This document shows, one piece after another, positions 24,110-36,624 of a DNA stretch of 64,000 nt. Numbering within the stretch: position 1 is the stretch's first letter; the number at the start of each line of letters is the position of its first letter. Both the position numbers and the translations under genes were made by a program. The stretch spans positions 2,383,501 through 2,447,500 of the forward strand of contig JADLSH010000363.1 of the NCBI GenBank assembly GCA_016169945.1, read 5' to 3'. This DNA comes from Trachythela sp. YZ-2020. Taxonomy: Eukaryota > Cnidaria > Anthozoa > Malacalcyonacea > Clavulariidae. The notes below the pieces were generated by a model, which worked only from the letters and a program-made list of their open reading frames with translations, did no database searches and had not been told where the DNA came from.

Positions 24110-24478
24110 TATAAAAGCAGTTGCTACTGATACAGCGAACGCAGTCATTATTCAAACTTACTTTGAAACCAATGTACTCCGTAAATACGAAAAGAAGCTT
24201 ATAAATTTGGACTGAACTAATTTATAATCAGATTGCAAGGAAAACATATTAACTCGGGTAAGTATATGCCATATCATGCATGCCATGACTTTCGCCTTCA
24301 TTATTCGAGAGTTATTAGAATACTAGTCCCGGGGAAGTCTTACCTACACATTACCACACAGTAATTCATCCCAAGAAATTCGAATGAAATCTGAATGAAC
24401 TCGTTTCACATGAAATAAATGTATTGCCATTTTAGATTTGTCAAGCCTTGGTAAAACTAGCTTCATTTGGCAGAAAGG
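24110..24478 (+). promoter_or_regulatory. Candidate promoter and non-coding exons before TRAF B
   Basis: A TATAAA box at 24110-24115 is followed by a stretch ending at 24257 at a consensus GTAAGT donor. A 43-base putative exon at 24436-24478 lies between ATTTTAG and GTAAGT. It mirrors the arrangement at 12245-12531 upstream of TRAF A; both small exons contain CTTGGTAAA. Confidence 0.4.
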
Positions 24479-25246
24479 GTAAGTCTCATACGTAAACTTA
24501 ACGCAAAGTTTAGACTTGGTTCAAGGGGTTGAAAGTAGCCTATAATTCAATTAAGCCTTGGGAATGATAACTTGGCATGGAAGGCATTAGCCATTACCCT
24601 TTCTTTTAGGATGGTGTAGTCCAAAAGGATATTATAGCATTATATATAGCTGTATGTGTATATATTTAAAGCATTCGTTATTGTCAACGGACGTGCATAT
24701 GTAATCGATTATGAATGAATAAATCGGGCCATGGAAGTTGTTTTTTGCAAACGAACAAAATAGAAGCATTAAGAAAGAGACATGCGAAGATTGCACCAGA
24801 CCGATAACATGTTACATGTGTTTTGTACCTAAGGTTAAGTCCTAGTAAAACATACAGCAAATACTATGGTCTGTATACTACAGTAGAAGTGTAGAACCCC
24901 GCTATGTCAAACTCGCTCAACTCGAACTTCCCGCTATCTCGAACTTAAACCCATTTTTGTAGATTAAATATACAATTATAATTATATTGACATTCCACAG
25001 ATTCCATTTCCCTTTTGTAGTGTTGTTGTAATTTGAGGATATAACTGTGATATATTTTCAGTATCCATCAGAAAACAGGATTACTTTTCATACCAAGACA
25101 ATAAAATTTCAATGAAAATTGAACTTGTGCCAGGCGAAAAGCCAAATAGTCATCATGACGCCTTATAATAACTTGGACTGAATACTTGGACTAGGAGAAT
25201 ATAGTACAGAAATGTACATTTTGCACGAAAGATAGACTGCCGATTT

Positions 25247-26000
25247 GCTATAACGAAAAGCACCATGACCATGACCCGTCGTCTAAGGGATAGAATAAAA
25301 TATAGAATACCTCGTTTGACTAAGTATTGTGCACATATTCGCGGTCTGCTTTATAAAGGAAGCTCTTTTTCGCAGAAATTAACATATTGGAATTCGAGAC
25401 AAGGACACAGCAAATTAGCAACAAGCCTTATTACACGCCCACAAGCAAAGAACCAGCAACATATACACGTGACATATAATCTTTCGACAATTGTATTGCT
25501 ATAACGAAAAGCACCATGACCATGACCCGTCGTCTAAGGGATATAATAAAATATAGAATACCTCGTTTGACTAAGTATTGTGCACATATTCGCGGTCTGC
25601 TTTATAAAGGAAGCTCTTTTTCGCAGAAATTAACATATTGGAATTCGAGACAAGGACACAGCAAATTAGCAACAAGCCTTATTACACGCCCACAAGCAAA
25701 GAACCAGCAACATATACACGTGACATATAATCTTTCGACAATTGTATTGCTATAACGAAAAGCACCATGACCATGACCCGTCGTCTAAGGGATATAATAA
25801 AATATAGAATACCTCGTTTGACTAAGTATTGTGCACATATTCGCGGTCTGCTTTATAAAGGAAGCTCTTTTTCGCAGAAATTAACATATTGGAATTCGAG
25901 ACAAGGACACAGCAAATTAGCAACAAGCCTTATTACACGCCCACAAGCAAAGAACCAGCAACATATATAGGTGACATATAATCTTTCGACACTTGTATAC
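25247..26000. repeat. Three tandem 251-bp copies of the TRAF B promoter/first exon
   Basis: Three nearly identical units start at about 25247, 25498 and 25749. Each has a GCTTTATAAAGG TATA box, then TTCGCAGAAATTAACATATT, and ends with GACATATAATCTTTCGACA, which matches the TRAF A 5'UTR exon. The last unit leads into a possible GTATAC donor at about 25995. Each unit shows the same open frame of about 79 residues, but the period is not a multiple of three, so these are not one coding repeat. Confidence 0.85.
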
Positions 26001-26117
26001 TCATTCCGCGCGTGAGTTCGGAAGCTTCGCCACGATTAAACCCTAAAAGATCTCGGTTGGATTCTATCCTTCGCTGACATTTAGTCTAAGGCAATTTTAT
26101 TCTATATTTCATTAGAT

Positions 26118-28524
26118 ATGGCTCAAAAGAATAACAAGTTGGATTTGAATCATATCGAGTTTGTCAACCCGTTGGAAGCGGGGTACAAATGTAAAATCTG
26201 TAACTTGGGTTTGACGTCGCCATTCCAAACAAAGTGCGGACATCGTTACTGTGAAGCATGCATTAAAGATGTCATAACATCGTAAGTTTTAAGATTTATT
26301 CTTAATACTGTAGGGTATAGGTTTCGACCTCTCGGTTTATATATATTATAAGTTTATAAATTTAAATGTATTGACTTTTGTATTCTTCAATTCTTGTCAT
26401 AATGTAACTGTCTCTGAGCCGCATTGTGACATTATGGTGTATGAACGTGCATGCTTCAGTGCTTCTATAAATATAAATATTTCTATAAATATTTCTCTTT
26501 ATATACAGCGGTTCCAAAAGGTGTCCTGAGGATGGCACTGCTCTTTCGATGGAAAAACTTAACCGAGATGCGTTGTGTGAGCGTGAGATCAAAAACCTAA
26601 AAATTTACTGCTCCAACAAAGGTGATGGGTGTAATTGGACAGGTCCGTTGAAATTTCTCGAGGTGTGTGTAAGTTTTTGTAAGCAATAAGGGCATTTTCC
26701 TTGACTAGGCAGTGATTATATTTATACGATGCGTTTGTGAGCGTTCGTCACAGTCAGAGCTGTAAACATTTCATGAATAATCCGGTGAAAGGCGAAATTT
26801 CTGACTTGCGAAATTCGCGACTATTGCGAATGCGCTCAGGATGTGCATGATTGACTTCAGCTCATAAATTTTGCAATTGCTCAAGCTGCGCTAACACATG
26901 CGTCTTCCAAGTCGTTTTTCGTTGTTATTTTGTCTAAAGATGGATATAAATTTTAGTGACTCTACCACGGTAAACGCTTAACTACAGTACAAAGCCTTTA
27001 ACACCCTATAGGCACGCGGGTTAAATACTACACGACATATATATAGACAATAGTAACTTCCTGTGCCCTAAATTTAAGCGAGAAACTGAAGGTGGTCGTA
27101 CATTTGCTGTTACGACCATAAAACAATGGAACCAGTTACCCAAGACAGTGCGTGAAAAGGAATCTGTGGCATCATTTAAACACAACATGAAACTGCTCTA
27201 TAAGGAGAGCTACGAAAACATTGATCATTTTATCATATAATCTTATATATATATAATAGATGTAATATAGTATAATAGTCTTTTAACCTGAGTTTAGAAA
27301 TATGTACAGTATATAAACATTAGTTCATAGGTTTATAGTTTGTATATAAGAATAGTTTGAGAGCCACGAATTTATCAGTGTAAACTGGCATGTGTATAAC
27401 TCTCGTTAAATAAAGACTTCATTCATTCATTCATTTGTTTATAAATGCTGAAATTATATGAAAGTATACTATATATAATATGTCATAGTTTTTTAAATAT
27501 ACTGTTCACATATTTATCATTCATAAAAAAGCTTAACAACTCTACCATCACTATACAAAAACCAATACTGTATGGCAAGCTATATATTATGTGACTTCAA
27601 GAAATGGATGTTAATACTTTTATCCTAAAGCTATGTTGCTTGCACATATATGCACTGTGACGAATTCAGTTATAACAATTATAGCCAGCCTACAATTTCA
27701 GAAAAGAGAGAAAGAGACAAATTTCGAAGAATTATGTTATCTTATATGTTATATGAATAAAACAGGATGAGTTTTTAAACTGTAAATTTTCGACTTTATT
27801 TCAAAGTGATCATCATTCAGTCAGAGTCATTCTGTCTGCTGCACTAAACAAATTGCTTCCCGTTTACGATATAAAACATTTATACTTTTTCTTAATATAG
27901 GACCATGAGTCTATATGTCCTAAATTTGTGTTGGCCTGTCCGAAGGGATGCCGGGTGAGACTGTCACGTTCAGAATTGGAACATCACTTTGCACAAGACT
28001 GTCCACATGCCAATGCAAGTTGTCCAATGGCTGGTCAGTGTGATTTCCAGGTAAGAAATAATCTTACAGTATGTTGTGCGACTTTAGATCATCCCTGATG
28101 AAGACACTAGACCAGACCAGAGTGTCGAAACGTTGGGTCGTGAGTGCATTTCGACTGGGCTTTGCATTTATTTACTTAAAACCAGAGTAGCGAGTGAAAG
28201 TATGTCTAATATTAAGCGTTAATGCATGGTTCTAGATATTCTTAATATTAATGGTTCTTTAATATTAAGGGTTCTAGACTAGAACTCAGGAAGCATTTGG
28301 CGGAAAAGAATGTGGAACACACGTCCATGTTTAAAGATACCACAACCGACATTCAACAACAACAGGAGGTTGTGCAAGAGGAAGTTGCCAACCAGCGTGA
28401 AGAATTGGCTACTGTTCGACACGATCTTGCTACCTTGTGCGCTCGAGTTAGTCGCCAAGAACAGAGAGTTCAGCACCCATCATCGAGGTGCCCACAAGAG
28501 CCTGACGCGGATAGAGAATTATAA
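26118..28524 (+). CDS. TRAF6-like RING/zinc-finger/coiled-coil protein B
   Basis: There are four coding exons: 26118-26281, 26509-26662, 27901-28050 and 28270-28524, all GT-AG with compatible phases (2, 0, 0), giving about 240 residues. Residues about 25-60 are a RING (CKIC, CGHRYCEAC, CPEDG). About 85-155 are two TRAF-type zinc fingers (YCSNKGDGC...H..ICP; CPKGC...HHFAQDCPHANASC). About 165-220 are a Gln/Glu-rich coiled coil (QQQQEVVQEEVANQREELAT), ending PDADREL. The C-terminal MATH domain that binds receptors in classical TRAFs is absent, and none was seen downstream. The order RING - CPxD - zinc fingers - coiled coil is closest to TRAF6. Expected role: E3 ligase (RING) and trimerising adaptor; without MATH it might act as a modulator of other TRAFs (inference). 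The ATG sits two bases after an ATTAG acceptor, as in A. Confidence 0.88.
27064..27435 (+). mobile_element. LINE 3' end in TRAF B intron 2
   Basis: Bases 27064-27240 encode the extreme C terminus of a non-LTR reverse transcriptase (GGRTFAVTTIKQWNQLPKTV ... SVASFKHNMKLLY) with a stop. A 3'UTR follows and ends in AATAAAGACTTCATTCATTC, a short CATT repeat tail as in CR1/L2-like elements. It is severely 5'-truncated. Confidence 0.85.
28095..28141 (+). ncRNA. Hammerhead-like core motif in TRAF B intron 3
   Basis: CTGATGAA is followed by GACACT, a loop, AGTGTC and GAAAC: the order of a hammerhead ribozyme core with a pairable stem II. There is one extra A relative to the classical core, and stems I/III are not evident. 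Such motifs accompany Penelope-like and retrozyme repeats. A weaker relative is at 41352-41385. Activity is doubtful. Confidence 0.3.
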
Positions 28525-29700
28525 TTTCATAGAGATTATACAAGAATGTTTTTCTATATAATCTCTACACCAAGTTAGAGTAGTAGAAAAATCTATATTC
28601 GCAATTTTTCAATTTTTCGAAAGTGGAATGTCTCCCAGCGACAATAAAGCGGCGGTCGTTTTATTGCGAATTCCGTAAATAGTACCGAGGAATTTCACGA
28701 TCATCTAACCTGAGTGTCAGGCCGATCTCCCTTCCTGAAATGCGGTTGGAGGAAAGAGGGCCTGATACAAATCTTTACCTGGTCGCATGTAAAAAAGTCA
28801 AAATCCTGCTCTGATTGGTCTATCAGACCAAGAAAATTTAATGTGTCGTTTTGATTGGTTAATACTGAGTTTAGCACACACCCGCGTGTTGCAACTTGGC
28901 CAAACACTTTTCTGTGATGATGATAATATTATAAGAGCACAAGTGTTCGACAACTAAGGCCTAAGGATTAGTGTTTGGTGCGTGAAGAAAAGCGCAGCAC
29001 CCGGAGAAAGACTCTCGAAGCACAGGAGAACCAACAAAACTTCTTCTTAAAACGTGTTTTCAAGCTCACAAGGAAGTTACGCAACCTAAGTAAGTCCCTT
29101 ACAGCAGGCCTTACTCGGCGATAAAGGGCAGCGAGCTACACCTATTCTGCCATCTTAAGGTTAGTTTAAGTTAAGGACCTCACGTGGCCGTTTGCTCAGC
29201 CACAATTTCTCGTGTGCGCATAATTTTACCTTGCGAAACCGATCTATCATGTTGCCGTGTTTGATATCAGAGAAACTTGCTAAGCTAGGGCCTCTCGTGG
29301 CGGTTAGCTCAGCCAGAATTCTGGTGCACAGCAGGGTTTACTTAAGCCCTTTCTTCATTTCAACCGAATAGAGAAGTTCTAAATACTGACCACTCTTTCG
29401 TAATTAATGTTTGTGTCACACTGACACTGTGTTACGAATAACGTGGAGAAAAAGTTTTGGAAAATATGCTTTGTCCTTGGGCTTGGTTCAAGCCCTTATA
29501 CTCGTTGATTGCAAGTGCGTTTACAACAGCTAAAAGGTATCTGTACTATTGCAAATGATATAATTTCAGATTTCTTGCATTTCATTTATAATAAAGTTTT
29601 GAGCAATATGCCCAATAGCATGTACGATTACTGGTATGTGACGTAAATGCAATAGTGTAATTGCTCAGATTTCGTATGTTTTTTCTACTAAAGTTTGTTC
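28525..29700. other. TRAF B downstream region; possible promoter
   Basis: No coding exon. A TATTATAAG box at about 28928 is followed by a GC-richer stretch with a strong GTAAGT donor at about 29090, so an unlinked first exon is possible. Two imperfect direct repeats follow (CCTCACGTGGCCGTTTGCTC at about 29180; CCTCTCGTGGCGGTTAGCTC at about 29290). A solo LTR is an alternative; no ends were found. Confidence 0.35.
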
Positions 29701-31214
29701 TTCAGGTTTTATATTATAGACCTTATGCATTGACCTTAAAATGAGCTCACCCATGACATCTGGGGGCAACTTGAAAGTTGAAACAAACCACTTCTCGGTA
29801 GGTGGAATAATGAATCCCAGTTCCTTTCATTAACATGCAATTTTTTTGCTATGGGTCAAAAAGTGCAATGGTCTATTGTATGTATGATTACTAGTATAAT
29901 AGTTAATAGAATACATGGTTTGGAGTCTTCATCACGCAGTGGCGGACACTTCGTAGAATATTGGGGGGAGGGGTTTAGGTTGCCAACACATTACCACCCT
30001 TTGTTGCCGCTAATCTCAGTTCTTTAAAAAATTTTGCCTTAAATTTCATGCAAATTTGCCAAATTTATAGCCTACTAAAATAAATGCTTTCATGGTTGAA
30101 AAATTGTTTGTTACAGCTTTGTTATACAGTTATTCGGCTATCTTTACTAATAATAGTAATTAGTCCAGGTTTATGCAAAAATATGGTCCTCGTTTGTCAC
30201 ATGTGTAGTGTGTTTTCGCCCAATATAAACTAATCAATTGTTCAAGTCATGAAAGGATAACTAAGCCAAAACATTGCTATTGGTTAGCTGGGGGAAATAC
30301 AATACACATGTGACAAACAAAGACCACATTTTTGTATGACAAAAACATACATAATGAGTTATATAATATTGTACTTCCATCAAGGCTCCAAACCATGTAT
30401 TCTATTAGCTAGTATGTAACATAAATGTAATATTGTACATGTTGTACATTTGGCATTTTATTTTTGTAATACTGTAAATTATTACTACATGTAGCTTGAC
30501 AGGATTTTGATTTAACAGACAGAAGTGTATTTTTTGGTGTATTTTATATATTTTATACTTCTTGGTAGAACCTTTTTGTTAAACTAACTTTATTTTTCAA
30601 GTGTAATATCATTTTTGTAAAACCTGATTTGCTTGACTTTATTCCTTTTACTGTTGATTTGATTTGCAGTACCGGTATCCTGGTATCATGACAATACCAC
30701 TGAACTATATATACTTGGAAGGCTGACTTCTAGGCTGACTTCCTTCCAATATACATCATTCAGTGGACAATACCAGTTTTCAATTTTGGATAACAGATGT
30801 CGAGATACTCATGGCCTGTCTGTGCCTGCGAGCGCCCCATTGCATGCTCACACATTTTAATGCCTGAATTCTGATTTAAATGGCTAGATTTATAGCAGAT
30901 GCAGAGAAAGATGACTTGTCTGGACAAAATGTGGCAAAGAAAAGATAGTTCAATAATTTGTATTTGTGTAATTTCAGCCCTGTGTTTCGGCAAATATAGC
31001 GGAAAGAACAACATACATAAACCCCAGACAAACTATCTGTGTGTACGTAAAGTTTGTCTTGATGAATTACAAATCAATTCCACTGTGGGAATATTGTATC
31101 ATGCAGTATCAGGCACAGTTTTCATTGATGTTTTTGTAGATGTTCTATCACATTTTTTTAAAAATCGGATGCACAACTTTTGAAACATTCCAGTCAGGAA
31201 TGTATCTATGTGTA
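29700..31214. repeat. TRAF downstream block shared with copies C and D
   Basis: Blocks such as CATTGACCTTAAAATGAGCT and ATAATGAAT match 49990-50430 and 57830-58260. A large inverted repeat at about 29905-30405 (ATACATGGTTTGGAG ... CTCCAAACCATGTAT) occurs only here. No gene is seen. Confidence 0.65.
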
Positions 31215-32997
31215 TGAATATGGCATTAGACAAACTTAGCAGGAAAAACTGATAGTTTGTTACTCCTAGTTGGCAAATTTTCACAACAAAACCAAGATGG
31301 ATTGGTTATCACAGAACCATTGTCAGTATAAATCATGCTATTGCCAGACTGCTAAGTTTGCTGTGATGATGTGTGCATTTTTTGATAATTGAAGTCATGT
31401 GCACAATTTGCACACAATTTGATCTTTCAAGAAAGAGATTTCTTAGAAAATTGAAGTTGTGCAACCATATTTTGGCCAGAAAAATATTCTGTGTGCAGTT
31501 AACAACGCAGTCTGGTGCTATCGTAACCAATTCATCTGGATGGTTGGTCTAGTCTAGTGTATATTCTGTAAAGACAGATAATTCGTCAGATGGATTATTC
31601 ATCTTGAAGGATAATCCGTCTTTAGTTTAAATCAGGCCAATATTAATAAGCCAGTTGCAATAAACTCTATATATAGAGCTATTAGGTCACGTATTTATAA
31701 TTTTACAACAAATTAAAGATCAAAAGCTCGTCATTTAAACACCACAAATTCTGTTTCTCGACTAGTAAGTTACCACAATTAAAACGAAATGCCCGATCTA
31801 CAGCCACAATCTACGGGCACTAAATTTTTAAAATACCTCTACCAATAAGGCAATGATATATTATGCTGGAATACACGACTCTGTTTTTATATGATTGATC
31901 TCTTCAAAATAAAACATATTTCGTTTTTAACATACCTGTGTCATCCATGAGGGTTTGTGTCTTGCTTGAAAGCTTTAAAACGCTCAAACAACAGTCAAAA
32001 ATTGATTTTAGAGCAATTCTCAGACCCTGTCACTGTAAAAATTGATATATATATAATGCAAGTTCCTGTGCACGAACGTGCGCCCTCCTGCGCCCTCGTA
32101 TTTATATTCGACTGCTTTCCGATCAATGACGTACATTGATCGGATCATTTACGGTCACTCCCGAACGTGGGTTCTTTGTTGTTATTATTCGTTACCGACG
32201 TATAAATCCGATAACATTGACCTGTACCAGATAACAGCAATGGCTTCAAGCACGTCTTATGCAAGTTTGAGTAAGCGTTATCAACCTCAGAACTGTTGAC
32301 ATTAATAGGATGTCAATAATTGACAATAACAATTTTCCACCAAATATTGGACTATTACATGTCTAAGCTACATTTTAAATGGAAAAAGAAATATTAACTT
32401 TATAATTTTGTTAACTTCCTGTTGACCATCATCTGCTGGACGATATATACCTCTTTAATACAATGAAACATGAAACTCACCAATAGGTGGGTACGTTTAA
32501 CCATTTCGGTATAGATGGTTTCAACATGGTGGTCAATATATTTTTTGAGAATGATAAAATAACAAAACTACGGATTACTCTAAAAACTGGCAAATATTCA
32601 GTTAGCACAAGTTATAACTTAGCAAAATAGTATTTCTCTGAATTTGTTTAGAAATCCTTTATTTTCCAAAAACAAGATATCTCCTTATTTAGGCATTATT
32701 ATTCCCATAATAGTGGATTTTTGTGGTATACAGTAATACGGCAAAGGTTAATTCGTTTTCCTTTAGGGTCGAAGAAAATTTAGGTGAAATTATAATCAGA
32801 AAACTGTATATTACCGCAGGGCGCTGTAAATCAAACTTCGCTCGCAGAGGTGAAGTATTCCTGAAAAGGTTTAGGCTGATGTTATCGACGTTCTTCCGGG
32901 TTGACTTCATTGACTGCTCGATATTGACACTTGACGGCAAATGACGAGAAACAGAGTATTAAGTAATCAATATTTATCAACATTCAAAGACAGAAGT

Positions 32998-35900
32998 ATG
33001 GTAGCCGGGCTTCCTCTTTTTAAACTAGCTTCATTAGCTATCAAACAGTCGGCAAAACCTGTCGCAAATGTTATCAAAAGAGGGGCAAAGGAAAGCGATA
33101 TATTTAAGAAATATCTATGTTATTACCCCGGTCAAGGTAAACCATTTGTAGTATAAATATGCATGGCTGACAATCTGACATGATCTGAATGAATCTGAAT
33201 GTGGGTTGGCGTTATTTATCATTACATGCACGGCTGGATTTAGGTCATAGATGTGGGCAGGAATGCATTTTAGGGGCAATTGACATAATTTTATGCGTAG
33301 GAACGCCTGTTTGGCACTTTAAAAGGAATAAAACAATTTGCTATCTAAGTATTAATACTATTGTTGTAATTATAGTAATGGTAGACTATATTACAAAGAG
33401 TCAATGGAACTTTAAAAATTTTCAAAATGTCAACATCACTATAATTAGGGCCTCATACCAACAGGTGTCATGGCAATATTACGAACATTTACTTACTTGG
33501 ACATAGGGAAACAGTATGTTTTGTGATGCAGATCGAAACCGCTAATGCTTTACAAAGCAAAACCAAGGGGGAAACATTGGTGATCCCAACAAAACATACT
33601 GCTTTGGCAAGGTCACAGTAAATTACATGTTACCATTAGATAGAGTAAAATAATAAAGTAGCAGGCATTATGGTGCATTGCCATTAAGATACCATTGACA
33701 TACCAATGTATGCTGCATTTCTGGTTGGGTTTACCCCAGTGAACTCTAAGTAAACTGGAACGCTAACTCCTATGATCAAGTCCTATGATTCGTTGAAGCC
33801 AAGCTAGTTTTTCTGAGGTTTGAGTTGAAATACTTAACGCCGAACATTGGGCTGTATATGAAATTGAAGCTATTAAAAAGTTCTATTTGGTATAAAAACT
33901 TCAAGACTTTAGGCAAAATGGAAATACTTAAAAAATACAAAAACAGCCGCAATTTTGTAAAATACGGCAAATTTTCCCTCAAAGTTTTAAGTATTTCCTT
34001 TTTACCTAAAGTCTTGAAGTTTTTATACCAAATAGAACTTTTTAATAGCTTCAATTTCATATACAGCCCAATGTTCGGCGTTAAGTATTTCAACTCAAAC
34101 CTCAGAAAAACTGAATTAAGCTGGCTTCAATTTCCCCTCCTGAGTTATCATTCCAGTTTATTTATAGTTCAATGGTTTACCCACCCTTTAGCCTGTGTCT
34201 TTTTGAATTACAAGCAGTGCTTCCACTTGCCCAAAACTAAATTTCCCTTTCTCATCCTTATTTTTTACGAAATTTCCTTCCAAAAATTGCATAATTTCGG
34301 CTCTTTTTCGATATATGAGCAACCGCAATAGGCATTAGGGATTATTAGGGTTAAGGTTAGGTTGGGGGTTAAGATTAGGGTTAGTTGCTCATATATCGAG
34401 AAAGCACCATAATTTCCTTCCAAATTTCCTGGCATGTGCCCATCGTAAATTCCTTTTGCAATTAATTTTAAGCCTTAGCTTAAATCGAGAATTAGCGCTT
34501 AGGTGGGATAAACCAAACAAATAAGTGTAATAATTTTTTGTTTGTACCATGTGTAAGGAGCACTCGGTGAAATTGATATACGAACATAGGTGCAGAGAGA
34601 GGCATGACTCTTCTATTAGAAACAGCACTTTTTCCATTGTTTTAGCTGCTGAAAAGGGCACTTTGAAGAAAACGTAGGGGGCATGTGCCTACAATAATAC
34701 GATCCTACGACACTGTGTAGTGTATACGAAAGTGAGGTTTGCAAAGTGCAAAGTGTTTTACTGCGCCCTGGTTACACATGTCATTTAGCATCGTGTAGGC
34801 CAGAAAAGAATTGTTTGGTTTTCTTTAGCAATTAGTAAACAATTAATAAACAAAAGGTTATAAGTAAGCCAATTAATTGCATAACTGCAATTATTCCCCA
34901 CAATCCCCTGTTTGGCTGTAACACCACCCTTTTGCTGTATAAAATATTGCATAATTCTGCCATTTTACACAGTGCCACGGCGTTGCTCAGCATGCGTCCC
35001 TGCAAGATATAACTTAGAACATTGCACACTTAACATGAATTTTAATGGGCATTTCACCACAAGTAGACTATTTGATTTATTGATAAAGTAAAATACTAAA
35101 TTAATAAGCCTCAAAGGTTGAAATCACTGGTTGACTAATACTAAAATTTCATGCCAACTTCCCAGCAATTCATTCAATTTCCTTCCAATTTCCTTCCAAA
35201 GTGGGTTTCCTTCTTTTTTTCCTGCCAGAGACCAAAATTTCCTTTTGCCAGGAAATATCCTGGCAAGTGGAAGCAATTACAAGTTATGTGACACCATAGA
35301 CTGTAGTGACACAGGCTAGCCACCCTTATGCATCCAACTGTTACTCTGTCTAATACCAGATGATTTTACTTGTTGTCAAGGGGAAAGTATCTATTTTTGT
35401 TAACCTATTTCCCAGGCACTAATGGGTTAACCAGAATATCTGGCTATATTTCATTAATGTGCCCTACTTCATTATTTTACTCTGTCCATAGCAGCCCAAA
35501 AAATGTTTTTAAAGGCCACCAAATGTCAATCTATAACAAAAACAAAGAAAGGCATTGTATATTACTGAACATATTTGTTCATAAACCATGATATACTGCC
35601 AACCTTGTTCCAGTGGTGTAACGTTATATCAGGGGACCCCCGGTTCAAACATTTTTCAAGGCCCCCCTGGAAAATGTTTAAATCTAGAGTCTCTGAAGTG
35701 CCATTTCCTGGACTTTGGGGGAAGATTTTTTATAGAATTCTGATGGTCAGAAAACGAATTTTAACAGATCAAAATTTACAATTTGTTAGGAAATTAGTGC
35801 GGTTGTACCGTAAATCGTTAATTTACATTTATATATAGATGAATTGTGGAGTTTATGTCTGCAACGCTTGATTTCACGTTACTGTTACTGCTCTACAGTC

Positions 35901-36387
35901 TGAGCCTGGCTGCCTGGGGGGCCCCCTTTGGGCCATTGGTGTTTGGGGCCCCCGGGTTCGCCCGGTCCGAACCCAAAGTAGTTACGCCACTGCCTTGTTC
36001 ATGGGAATTATTAATGAGAATTTCAAAGTACTACATATTTCTGTAGGGTACCATCGCTTGGAATTTTACATAAGAATGCGACTCATGGGCCATAAAGGGA
36101 AAATAGAAGTGGACCCTTTAAAAGAAAATGCAGCAGTTGATTTGGGAGCGGAAATGCTCGGTGAGGTAGTTGTTTTCAGCATTGGAGTTGCCATGTTATA
36201 CGCTGAGTACAGAAGACAGAAACGCGGCGAGAGTCGCGAAGAAGACAAACATCAAGAAAACTTTAGAAATTTGCAAAGCCGAGTTGAAGAACTTGGTCTT
36301 TGTGTAGAAAGACAGACTGCACAAATAGAAGGACTGAATGAAATTGTAAGAAACATTGAAGATAAATTTAGTGAAAGAAATAAATAA
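32998..36387 (+). CDS. OPA3: OPA3-like protein, copy 2 (intact)
   Basis: Exon 1 is 32998-33136 (MVAGLPLFKLASLAIKQSAK ... KKYLCYYPGQ). Exon 2 is 36047-36387, acceptor CTGTAG, joined in phase 1 to give PGQ-GYHRLEFYIRMRLMGHKG. The 159-residue product is close to the usual OPA3 length of about 180. It has the N-terminal amphipathic/targeting segment, the conserved LMGHKGKIEVDPL and DLGAEMLGE core, a hydrophobic stretch (VVVFSIGVAMLYAEY) and a C-terminal coiled coil (FRNLQSRVEELGL). OPA3 acts in mitochondria and affects their shape and lipid/organic-acid balance. This is the only copy here with both exons uninterrupted. An in-frame ATG at 32941 upstream is not conserved in copy 1, so I start at the OPA3-type MV. 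Confidence 0.92.
33737..34174. mobile_element. 438-bp foldback MITE, copy 1
   Basis: The ends CAGTGAACTCTAAGTAAACT and the complement of CATTGAACTATAAATAAACT are flanked by the 8-base duplication GTTTACCC (33729-33736, 34175-34182). Nearly all the element folds back, so the frames in it mirror each other and are not genes. Copy 1 of the unit lacks it (about 2675). Same family and length as 43830-44267. Confidence 0.92.
35611..35992. mobile_element. hAT-type MITE in OPA3-2 intron
   Basis: Orthologue of the element at 4212, with ends CAGTGGTGTAAC and GTTACGCCACTG and duplication CCTTGTTC at 35603-35610 and 35993-36000. Confidence 0.9.
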
Positions 36388-36624
36388 AAAAGTAATATGT
36401 ATGTACAAACTAGGGAGGAAATTTGTGAAGCGGTAAGGGTGATTAATACCTGAATAGAGGGATAGCCTCCCCCCTAATCAAACCAATCTTCCACGTTTAA
36501 GAACTGAGCAAATTAGGAAAGATCGTTGTGGAAACATTGATTGCCTAACTATGTTCCCCGAAGTTGGGCAGACTATAGGAAAGATTTGTTTGTAGAGTAA
36601 ATTATGTCTGAGTTACTACTACTC

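Noticed and set aside
23874..24215. 113-residue frame
   Set aside because: Contains a TATA box and ends before a strong splice donor; composition and context fit promoter/5'UTR better than coding.
25265..25970. Three near-identical frames of about 79 residues starting MTMTRRLRD
   Set aside because: They repeat because the DNA repeats every 251 bases, which shifts frame each time. The region matches the 5'UTR exon of TRAF A and has TATA boxes, so it is promoter, not coding.
33776..34331. Long frames on both strands (105 and 168 residues)
   Set aside because: They are mirror translations of the 438-bp foldback MITE and recur in the other copy at 43830.
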